DNA from: Caldifarciminota bacterium
GTDB lineage: Bacteria; Hydrothermota; Tepidihabitantia; Tepidihabitantales; Tepidihabitantaceae
Length of the DNA stretch: 21,513 bases
Assembly: GCA_016935775.1 (NCBI GenBank)
Contig: JAFGQF010000277.1
Span: 1-21,513 of the forward strand
Direction of reading: 5' to 3'
Positions 16,535 to 21,513 of the stretch are shown piece after piece. A model generated the notes under the pieces. The model was not told the origin of the DNA and did no database searches. It was given only the letters and a program-made list of their open reading frames with translations. The position numbers were made by a program, and so were the translations under genes. Every line of letters starts with the position of its first letter. Within the stretch, counting starts at the first letter, position 1.

Positions 16535-17313
16535 CGCAGCAGCAGCAGGACGAGCGTCCCGACCAGCCAGCAGTAAGGAGCGAACCACGGCAGCCAGCGG
16601 CCCACCACCGCGCGCCGGAGCAGCACCAGCGCGCCGAGACCGGCGGCCAGCGCCACGACCGCGCCGACAGCCACCGAAAGCGGCCGCACCACCGACCAGT
16701 CGAACCGGGCCAGCTCGAGCCCGGCCGCGCCCAGGACAGCGGGAATTGACAGCAGGAACGAGAACTCGAACGCCTCGACCGCGCCGACCCCGAGCAGCAG
16801 CGCCACGCTGATGGTGGCGCCCGAACGCGAGATGCCGGGCATTATCGCCACGGCCTGGGCCAGGCCGACCAGCAGGGCGACTCGCCAGCCAACCGGCCGG
16901 CTTCGATCGCGGGCATACCGGGTGGCGAACAGCAGGCCGCCGGTGACCAGCAGCATCGCACCGGCAACAGCCGGCCGCGAGAACGCCGCGTCAACCGCGT
17001 CCCCCAGCCCCAGCCCCACGCCGGCAGCGGGCAGCGAACCCAGGAGGACCAGGCCGGCAAAACCGAGGCTCGCGCGCCGGCGCGCCGGGCCCCGCGCCCA
17101 GAGCCCGGCGGCCAGGCCGCCGATTCGGCGGGCGAAGTAACCGAGCAGGGCGAACGCGGTCCCGAGGTGCAGGGCCGCGGTCAGCGCCAGCCTGACCTCG
17201 GCCGGCACGGCCAGCAGATGCTCGACCAGCAGCAGGTGTCCGGAGGAGGAAACCGGCAGGAACTCGGTGGCCCCCTGGACCAGGCCGAGCAGGACCGACT
17301 CGAGCAGCGTCAT
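16531..17313 (-). CDS. uppP: Undecaprenyl-diphosphatase UppP
   Basis: A 260-residue polytopic membrane enzyme that dephosphorylates undecaprenyl diphosphate, recycling the lipid carrier for peptidoglycan and other envelope polymers. ATG 17313 begins MTLLESVLLGLVQGATEFLPVSSSGHLLL, which contains the (E/Q)xxxE motif (Q13 to E17) and H26 of the active site. The second motif, MPGISRSGATIS, carries the catalytic arginine. About eight hydrophobic helices span the length, normal for the family. It begins 4 nt after the stop of the Omp85-like gene, so it belongs to the same minus-strand operon; GGGAGG at 17324-17329 is rather distant as a ribosome site, so coupling is likely. Its stop shares a CTAG palindrome with the convergent DUF503 gene. 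A longer open frame extends upstream, but the conserved start is clear. Confidence 0.95.
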   Translation of the reverse strand: MTLLESVLLGLVQGATEFLPVSSSGHLLLVEHLLAVPAEVRLALTAALHLGTAFALLGYFARRIGGLAAGLWARGPARRRASLGFAGLVLLGSLPAAGVGLGLGDAVDAAFSRPAVAGAMLLVTGGLLFATRYARDRSRPVGWRVALLVGLAQAVAIMPGISRSGATISVALLLGVGAVEAFEFSFLLSIPAVLGAAGLELARFDWSVVRPLSVAVGAVVALAAGLGALVLLRRAVVGRWLPWFAPYCWLVGTLVLLLLR

Positions 17314-17317
17314 CGGC

Positions 17318-18943
17318 CTAGAACCCTCCCTCGAAACCGAAGTGCAGCCTTCCCTCCAGCGGCCCGTCCCCCTGCCCGAGCCCGTAGTCCAGCCGGAACA
17401 CCCCGAGCCGCGTTCCAAGTCTCGTCCCGGCCCCGTAGCCGGGCCGAACGAACCAGCCGGTGCGAGCCTGGAGGACCCCGAGGTCAAAGAAGGGATACCA
17501 CGCCGCGTCACGCGCGAAGTCGTGCCGCAGCTCGACACTCCACCAGCCGGCCTGCAGCGCCCGGAACTGCTCCTCGCGGTAGCCGCGCAGGGTCCGGGCG
17601 CCGCCGACCGCAACCAGCTCGTCATCGGCCAGCGTGTCGGTCGAGTAGACCAGCCGGTAGTGAGCCCGGTTGTCGAGCGTCAGGTTTCGCCAGCCCGGGC
17701 CGGCGACTTCGGCGTCCGTTTCCACCCGCCCGATGACGTGTGAGCGGCCGGCCCGCCGCCGCTCGCCGACCCTCGTGGCCAGCGCCAGCGCCACCCCCTC
17801 AGTTGCGAGCCCTGACCGGTCGCGGCGGTCGAGTTCGACGCCGGTGCCGGCCCAGGTCGTGCGCGAACCCAGCGTGGTGTCAAGGGCAGCGAGCTGTTCG
17901 TAGCCGACCGCGAAGCTCAACCGGACATCGGGGCCGGGAACGAGCCGCGCCGCGAGGTCCAGGCCGGCCCGGGACTTACTGGTATCCACCACCCGCAGCC
18001 GCGCGCCGCCGGTGAGTTCGAGCGGCAGCCCGAAAGGCCACGGCTCGGTGTAGGAAAGCTCGTACTCGGCCAGGCCGCGATACGCCTGCCAGCGCGCCGC
18101 GAGCCGGCGGCCGGTGTTCAGCAGGTTGCGCAGGTCCAGCTCGACGCGGCCGGACAACTGCCCGCTTGCCGCCGACCAGCTCGCGCCCCCGGACGCCCGG
18201 CCCGCTCGCCGGGTTTGAACCGCCAGCCGCAGACCGTACTCGTCGCCGTCGCGAAACAGCTCCTCGTCCAGCACCTCGACCAGCCCGCTCGCGTCGAGGT
18301 TGCGCCGCCACGACCGGACCCGTCGCGGCGAATACACCAGGCCGGCGCTGAAGCCGGCGCTGCGCGCCAGGACCACCGAACTGACGGTCTTCGCGCCTTC
18401 GAACTCCAGCCGGGTGACGGTCACCCGCTCGCCCTCGTCAACGGCAAGAACCGGGAACGCCCGGTCCCGCTCGAAATCCACCCGCGCGAGGCTGACCCGG
18501 CAGAGCGGGTAGCCTTCCGCCGCCGCGGCGTCCCACGCCGCCCGGGTCGCTTGCTCCAGCACCGGGCGCGAGCAACGCCTGCCCGTCCGCGGAAGAGCCC
18601 GCGCCAGTTCGGCGCCGGCCAGGCTCTCGTTGCCCTCGAACCGCCAGCCGCCGACCAGGACCGGCTCACCTGGCCGGACAACGTAGCGCACCGCCACCGC
18701 CTCCCCTGACCGGGTGGTATCCAGCCAGACCTCGGCCCGCAGGAAACCGGCGTCCAGCAGACCCTCGACCAGCCACTCGCGGCCGGCCTCGAACGCGAGA
18801 ACCGATACCGTCTCGCCGGCCGCGAAACCCGGGCCGGCGACCAGGCCGCGCGGCAGACCCTCGATTGACAGCTCGGAAACAACGGTCGCACCGAGCGTGC
18901 CGGCCACGCAGCAGAGAACGAGCAGCGCGCGCAGCCGGTTCAG
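17318..18943 (-). CDS. Omp85-family outer-membrane protein, TamA-like (three POTRA domains plus barrel)
   Basis: A 541-residue Omp85 protein that would insert or export proteins at the outer membrane. The N-terminus reads as a signal peptide (LNRLRALLVLCCVAGTLGA). Three POTRA-like repeats follow, each with a beta-strand/G-N or G-A pattern such as GGWRFEGNESLAGAEL and LEFEGAKTVSSVVL. The second half is a beta barrel with the Omp85 lid motif TLRGYREEQF, the strand RLDYGLG, and a terminal phenylalanine (HFGFEGGF), the usual barrel assembly signal. Length and POTRA number fit TamA (about 577 aa) better than BamA (about 800). No ATG, GTG or TTG gives this signal peptide. The likely start is CTG 18943, overlapping the HNH stop as CTGA. 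GTG 18907 would delete most of the signal peptide. The frame is sure; the start is an inference. Confidence 0.85.
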   Translation of the reverse strand: MNRLRALLVLCCVAGTLGATVVSELSIEGLPRGLVAGPGFAAGETVSVLAFEAGREWLVEGLLDAGFLRAEVWLDTTRSGEAVAVRYVVRPGEPVLVGGWRFEGNESLAGAELARALPRTGRRCSRPVLEQATRAAWDAAAAEGYPLCRVSLARVDFERDRAFPVLAVDEGERVTVTRLEFEGAKTVSSVVLARSAGFSAGLVYSPRRVRSWRRNLDASGLVEVLDEELFRDGDEYGLRLAVQTRRAGRASGGASWSAASGQLSGRVELDLRNLLNTGRRLAARWQAYRGLAEYELSYTEPWPFGLPLELTGGARLRVVDTSKSRAGLDLAARLVPGPDVRLSFAVGYEQLAALDTTLGSRTTWAGTGVELDRRDRSGLATEGVALALATRVGERRRAGRSHVIGRVETDAEVAGPGWRNLTLDNRAHYRLVYSTDTLADDELVAVGGARTLRGYREEQFRALQAGWWSVELRHDFARDAAWYPFFDLGVLQARTGWFVRPGYGAGTRLGTRLGVFRLDYGLGQGDGPLEGRLHFGFEGGF

Positions 18944-19443
18944 CTCTGGAACAGATACGGGCGCCAGACCTCTGGTACCTCGCCCATCGAGTTGACCGTG
19001 AAACTGAAGTAGTGGGGCTTCTTGGGCCGGGTGCGCAGCGGCATCCCGGCCTGCGCCGGGGTGCGGTTGCCCTTGCGGGCGTTGCAGTCCGAGCAAGCGC
19101 AGACCAGGTTCTCCCACGTTTCGGGCCCGCCCAGCGCGCGGGGCAGGACGTGGTCGGTCGTCAGCACCGCGGACTTGCGGCCGCAGTACTGGCAGGTGTT
19201 CCGGTCGCGTCGCAGGATGTTGCGCTTGGTCAGCGGCACCTCGTGGCGCCGCACCCGAACGTAATAGTTCAGCCGCAGGACGCTCGGCAACTGCATTGAC
19301 AGCCGCACCGACCGTGCCAACAGACCGCAGTTCTCGACCGTCTCGGCCTTGCGCGCCAGCACCAGCACCACCGCCCGCCGCGCCTTGCACACCGAGAGCG
19401 GCTCGTAGTTCTGGTTCAGGAGCAGCACCCGGCGATTCAGCAA
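18940..19443 (-). CDS. HNH endonuclease-family protein
   Basis: A 167-residue protein starting at TTG 19443 with AGGAG at 19449-19453 as ribosome site. It matches a widespread single-domain HNH family beginning RRVLLLNQNYEPLSVCKARRAVVLVLARKAE. The catalytic region has a zinc-binding C-x2-C pair (CQYCGRK), the TTDHVLPRALGG motif with the metal-binding His, ENLVCACSDCN with a second C-x2-C, and the final Asn/Lys (NARKGNRTP). It should cut or nick DNA, but its cellular role is not established; it is common in genomes with no linked restriction or phage genes, as here. It begins 8 nt after the TPR gene and overlaps the Omp85-like gene at its end, inside an otherwise envelope-related operon. Confidence 0.92.
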   Translation of the reverse strand: MLNRRVLLLNQNYEPLSVCKARRAVVLVLARKAETVENCGLLARSVRLSMQLPSVLRLNYYVRVRRHEVPLTKRNILRRDRNTCQYCGRKSAVLTTDHVLPRALGGPETWENLVCACSDCNARKGNRTPAQAGMPLRTRPKKPHYFSFTVNSMGEVPEVWRPYLFQS

Positions 19444-19451
19444 AGGCGCTC

Positions 19452-20651
19452 CTAGCGGATGAACAGCTCCTTCTGGATCAGGTCGATGTTGGAGTTCAGG
19501 TAGGCGATCTGGCTCCGGCAGTAAGACGCGTAGCCCGGGTCGCCCAGTCCCTGCTGGTAGAGTCCCTTGGCGCCCTCGTACAGACCCTTGGCTGCCTGCA
19601 GCTTCTCGGTCGACACCGAGGCCAGCGGCTTGCCGGCAATCTGCTCCGACCCCTGCTTGCGCAGGATGTCGCCCTGGTAGACATAGGCCACGGTCAGGTC
19701 CGGGTCGAGCGCCAGCGCGTCGGTCAGGTGGCCGCGGGCCGAGGAGTACCGACCCTGCTCAATCTGGATGTCGGCCAGGTAGATGTGTGCCATCGGCAGG
19801 TTCGGATCCTGCTCGAGCGCGCCCTCGAGCTCGGCGACGGCGTCGCCGTACTTGCGCTGCTTGGTCAGGATGACGCCCTTGATCAGCCGGGCGTCGACAT
19901 TGGTCGGGTCGGCGGCGACGATGATGTCAAGCTGCTCCAGCGCCTCCTTGTACTGCTTGACCTCGGCGTGGGCCAGGGCCAGCTTCTCGCGCAGCTTGCC
20001 GACGCCCGGGTCGTTGGCGAACCGCTCAACCAGCGGCTTCAAAGCCTCCACCGCGTCGCCGTAGCGCCGTTGCTTGAACAGGAACTCGCCAAAGAGCCGC
20101 TGGACGCTCAGGTCGTCCGGGAACAGCCGCAGGGCCACCTGGTAGACCGAATCGGCCTTGGCGGTCTCCTCCTTCATCACGTGGATCTCGGCGATGCCGT
20201 TGTACAGGTCCACCAGCGTCGAGTCGCGGCTCAGCCCCTGGCGGTAGACGGCCAGCGCCGAGTCAACCAGCGCCGGGTCAACCACCGACATCTCAAGGTA
20301 CAGGTCGCCGACCGCCTCGTAGGCCTTGGCCTGCCGCGGGTCGAGCGCCATCGCCTTATTGTAGGCATCCTTGGCCTGCACCGGGTCGCGGCGCTTCCGC
20401 CAGACATTGCCGATGGCGATCCACGGGTCATAGTAGGTCGAATCGGTTTCGACCGCGCGCAGGAAATTCTCCATCGCCGCGTCGAAGTTGCGCTGGGCGT
20501 AGTAGCCCGCGCCGATCGAATAATGCTGCTCGGCCGCCTGCCGCCGCTCGGCGGCGAGCTGGGCCTCGTCCACCTTCGGGCCGGTCGTTGCGCAGGCGAG
20601 CAGGCCGAATGCGCAGAACGCTGCCGCGAATATCCACAGGCCACGCTTCAT
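19452..20651 (-). CDS. TPR-repeat lipoprotein
   Basis: A 399-residue protein starting at ATG 20651 with AAAAGGAG at 20660-20667. The N-terminus MKRGLWIFAAAFCAFGLLAC carries a lipobox, with C20 as the lipidated residue and A at +2, predicting an outer-membrane-anchored periplasmic protein. The rest is made of about nine to ten tetratricopeptide repeats, visible as A-x3-Y/F...A-LDP periods (for example YGDAVAELEGALEQDPNLPMAHIYLADIQ). TPR proteins are scaffolds for protein complexes; the neighbours (Omp85 protein, UppP) suggest an envelope assembly role, but the partner is unknown. The tRNA-Ala(GGC) lies 43 nt upstream on the same strand without an obvious second promoter. Confidence 0.93.
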   Translation of the reverse strand: MKRGLWIFAAAFCAFGLLACATTGPKVDEAQLAAERRQAAEQHYSIGAGYYAQRNFDAAMENFLRAVETDSTYYDPWIAIGNVWRKRRDPVQAKDAYNKAMALDPRQAKAYEAVGDLYLEMSVVDPALVDSALAVYRQGLSRDSTLVDLYNGIAEIHVMKEETAKADSVYQVALRLFPDDLSVQRLFGEFLFKQRRYGDAVEALKPLVERFANDPGVGKLREKLALAHAEVKQYKEALEQLDIIVAADPTNVDARLIKGVILTKQRKYGDAVAELEGALEQDPNLPMAHIYLADIQIEQGRYSSARGHLTDALALDPDLTVAYVYQGDILRKQGSEQIAGKPLASVSTEKLQAAKGLYEGAKGLYQQGLGDPGYASYCRSQIAYLNSNIDLIQKELFIR

Positions 20652-20694
20652 ATCGTGAACTCCTTTTGCGTATCGTGCACCGACGGACTCGGAA

Positions 20695-20767
20695 TGGAGC
20701 CGACGGGATTTGAACCCGTGACCTCTTGACTGCCAGTCAAGCGCGCTCCCAACTGCGCCACGGCCCC
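20695..20767 (-). tRNA. tRNA-Ala(GGC)
   Basis: A complete 73-nt cloverleaf on the minus strand. The acceptor stem GGGGCCG/CGGCTCC includes the G3:U70 pair of alanine tRNAs. The D-arm is GCGC...GCGC; the anticodon stem CTTGA/TCAAG holds the loop CTGGCAG (anticodon GGC); the T-arm is ACGGG/CCCGT with loop TTCAAAT. The discriminator base is A and CCA is not encoded. It lies just upstream of the TPR lipoprotein gene and may share its transcript. Confidence 0.97.
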
Positions 20768-20780
20768 ACGAACGACGCTA

Positions 20781-20809
20781 AGTCTGGCCGAGAATCGCCC
20801 GCCTGTCAA
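20781..20809 (-). promoter_or_regulatory. Probable promoter of tRNA-Ala(GGC) and the envelope operon
   Basis: A perfect TTGACA (20804-20809, minus strand) is followed after 17 bp by CAGACT (20781-20786), a poor -10. The implied start near 20774 gives a leader of about 7 nt to the tRNA, the same geometry as at the other tRNA-Ala. The -35 and position support it; the -10 is weak. Confidence 0.45.
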
Positions 20810-20905
20810 ACTCCGTCCTCGCCGTCCCGGGTCTACGAAGAATCTGGTCCTGGTACGACCGACGGCTCACTGCCGACGGCCGGCAACGCGCGGCTGACAG
20901 CCGAA

Positions 20906-20936
20906 CGAGATTGCCACGCTTCGCTCGCAATGGCAG
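20906..20936. repeat. Palindromic intergenic element of the CATTGCGAG...GTGGCAAT type
   Basis: The stretch reads CGAGATTGCCACGCTTCGCT followed by CGCAATGGCAG. ATTGC (20910-20914) pairs with GCAAT (20927-20931). Very similar dispersed palindromes occur between genes in many unrelated bacterial genomes and give spurious peptides with EAWQSR, as they do here on the minus strand. That likeness is from memory, not from a search. Confidence 0.5.
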
Positions 20937-20940
20937 GCTG

Positions 20941-20971
20941 ATTGGTCATTGCCACCTGGGCATTGGTAATT
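20941..20971. repeat. Degenerate GGTCATTG / GGTAATT repeat
   Basis: ATTGGTCATTGCC, then GGGCATTGGTAATT: three imperfect copies of an approximately 8-nt GGNCATTG-like unit. It is A+T-richer than its surroundings. Confidence 0.35.
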
Positions 20972-21006
20972 CTCTGCCCTGCCCCGCTTCCGCCCCATTT
21001 GCCCGT

Positions 21007-21030
21007 CCATCTGTGTTCATGTGTGGTTCC
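21007..21030. repeat. ATCTGTGTTC-type repeat, copy 1
   Basis: CCATCTGTGTTCATGTGTGG is a near-tandem of an 11-nt ATCTGTGTTC unit. Related copies lie at 21292-21306 (GTGTTCATCTGTGTT) and 21351-21364 (CATTCATCTGTGCA), all in the same orientation. Confidence 0.45.
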
Positions 21031-21037
21031 ATCAGGA

Positions 21038-21084
21038 AAGGTCCCAGGATTCAAGGGTCCGAGGATCCCAGAGTTCTAGGGTTC
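21038..21084. repeat. Degenerate tandem repeat, unit about 15 bp (AAGGGTCCGAGGATC-like)
   Basis: Three imperfect units follow one another: AAGGTCCCAGGATTC (21038-21052), AAGGGTCCGAGGATC (21053-21067) and CCAGAGTTCTAGGGTTC (21068-21084). The first two start identically and both end in an AGGAT-C pattern. Confidence 0.45.
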
Positions 21085-21093
21085 AGGCCCAGC

Positions 21094-21122
21094 CCCTCCG
21101 AACTCCGAACCTCCGATTCCGA
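21094..21122. repeat. CTCCGAA heptamer repeat
   Basis: Four close copies of a 6-8-nt unit CTCCGAA: CCTCCGA, ACTCCGA, ACCTCCGA and TTCCGA. Directly beyond it, on the minus strand, lies the orphan coding-like fragment. Confidence 0.45.
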
Positions 21123-21291
21123 AAACGTTGTTGCGGATGGCGAAAAGGACTTCCGGCCGCAGGCCCTTCTTGACGTACTCGGCCAAAACCCGCTCGGCCA
21201 GCGGCCCGTCCAGACAGCCAACGGCTGACAGCTCACAGCCACACCTGCATATCGTGGATTCGCTCACCGTGCACTCCCGACTTCGCCCACG

Positions 21292-21364
21292 GTGTTCATC
21301 TGTGTTGACGCAGGACGCCGACGGCGTGGACTTACGACATCTCACAGGGCCATTCATCTGTGCA
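21292..21364. repeat. ATCTGTGTTC-type repeat, copies 2 and 3
   Basis: TTCATCTGTG recurs at 21296-21305 and ATTCATCTGTGCA at 21352-21364. They share the ATTCATCTGTG core with the copy at 21007-21030. The 45 bases between them are unrelated. Confidence 0.4.
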
Positions 21365-21399
21365 TCCAGTCCTTCGCCCACCCGAATTTCGCGCTTGTA

Positions 21400-21419
21400 A
21401 TGATAAACCGGTTTATCAT
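21400..21419. promoter_or_regulatory. Perfect 20-bp palindrome, possible operator
   Basis: ATGATAAACCGGTTTATCAT is its own reverse complement over all 20 bases, and is A+T-rich in a G+C-rich setting. The central AAACCGGTTT with a CG dyad resembles LacI-family operators. A gene beyond the window edge may be its target. It could instead be a dispersed element. Confidence 0.4.
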
Positions 21420-21467
21420 CTGACGCTCCCCGGGATTTCCTCGTAAGGCGCTGTCACGTCGGCTCTT

Positions 21468-21483
21468 ATCCCCTGTCGGGGAT
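21468..21483. terminator. Short hairpin near the window end
   Basis: ATCCCC (21468-21473) pairs with GGGGAT (21478-21483) around a TGTC loop and is followed by TTTC. It could end transcription entering from the right or left; the U-run is short, so this is weak. Confidence 0.25.
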
Positions 21484-21513
21484 TTCGGGGTCCCCCGCCC
21501 CCGGGGTGGCCCC

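Larger units (their letters stand above)
20768..21513. other. Intergenic repeat-rich region without a recognised intact gene
   Basis: About 745 bases from the tRNA to the window edge. Short open frames exist on both strands but run through simple repeats and have no ribosome sites or family signatures. The stretch holds several families of short degenerate repeats (listed separately), a direct repeat CGGCTGACAGC at 20891-20901 and 21222-21232, a 10-bp direct repeat CTTCGCCCAC at 21281-21290 and 21372-21381, a palindrome, a hairpin, and a possible orphan gene fragment at 21118-21237 on the minus strand. The last 30 bases are runs of C and G that could fold in several ways but are cut by the window edge. 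Confidence 0.6.

Noticed and set aside
17314..17625. Extension of the UppP frame upstream to 17625
   Set aside because: It overlaps the conserved barrel end of the Omp85-like gene; the family start MTLLES...QGATEFLPVSS at 17313 is clear.
18944..19390. Extension of the Omp85-like frame upstream to 19390
   Set aside because: That part lies inside the HNH gene in another frame, is Gly/Ala/Arg-rich without domain signal, and would bury the signal peptide in the middle of the protein.
18940..19443. HNH gene as part of a mobile element or restriction system
   Set aside because: No transposase, integrase, methylase or terminal repeats flank it; base use matches its neighbours and it is tightly packed in the operon.
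19296..20729. A 477-codon plus-strand frame opposite the TPR gene
   Set aside because: It is antisense to a lipoprotein with clear TPR periods, and its end reads through the tRNA-Ala(GGC) (the familiar false ...EPTGFEPVTS ending).
21007..21371. Possible CRISPR array from the recurring ATCTGTGTTC copies
   Set aside because: Copies are too short and imperfect, spacings are unequal (about 285 and 60 bp), and no cas gene is near.
20833..21381. Several open frames of 60-105 codons in the repeat-rich region
   Set aside because: They consist of translations of the short repeats (for example EAWQSR and NTDEHR stretches) and have no ribosome sites or domain patterns.
21481..21513. G-quadruplex on the minus strand at the window edge
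   Set aside because: Only three close G-runs are seen (GGGG, GGGGG, GGGGG); the fourth is far off, and competing C-runs would form hairpins. The sequence is cut by the edge.

Overview
The window is strongly G+C-rich, with almost every codon ending in G or C. It encodes outer-membrane-type proteins (a TamA-like Omp85 barrel, a lipobox TPR lipoprotein) and two secreted proteins ending in a FlgD/T9SS-like tail domain. This suggests a Gram-negative, probably fermentative and proteolytic bacterium, of the kind seen in WOR-3/Stahlbacteria or other lineages around the FCB group. The lineage is an inference; no rRNA or other decisive marker is present.

Plus strand, 1-2808: the 3' part of a YVTN-type beta-propeller protein, then a CvpA-like membrane protein with a cysteine-rich, zinc-ribbon-like tail. 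Plus strand, 2816-12430: a well-formed sigma70-type promoter precedes six genes packed with overlaps or gaps of at most 24 nt. They are a secreted M14 carboxypeptidase, an active M16 peptidase, an M16 partner without zinc ligands, an MBL-fold hydrolase, a CoA-transferase/hydrolase fused to a GNAT acetyltransferase, and an ADP-forming acyl-CoA synthetase. The set reads as a path from extracellular peptides to acyl-CoA to ATP, with a possible built-in lysine-acylation control.

12431-12869: three hairpins, a minus-strand tRNA-Ala(TGC) with its own promoter, and a divergent promoter for the next operon. Plus strand, 12870-16534: nusA, infB and a DUF503/YlxP-like gene. This is the translation/transcription core operon without rimP before it or rbfA after it.

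Minus strand, 20809 down to 16531: a promoter, tRNA-Ala(GGC), a TPR lipoprotein, an HNH endonuclease-family protein, the Omp85/TamA-like protein (apparently starting at CTG) and uppP. The genes are so tightly spaced that they may form one transcript. The uppP and DUF503 genes converge and share one CTAG as both stop codons.

20768-21513: about 745 bases without a convincing intact gene. It holds several families of short degenerate repeats, a perfect 20-bp A+T-rich palindrome, a hairpin, and an orphan stretch that looks like the C-terminus of a lost gene.
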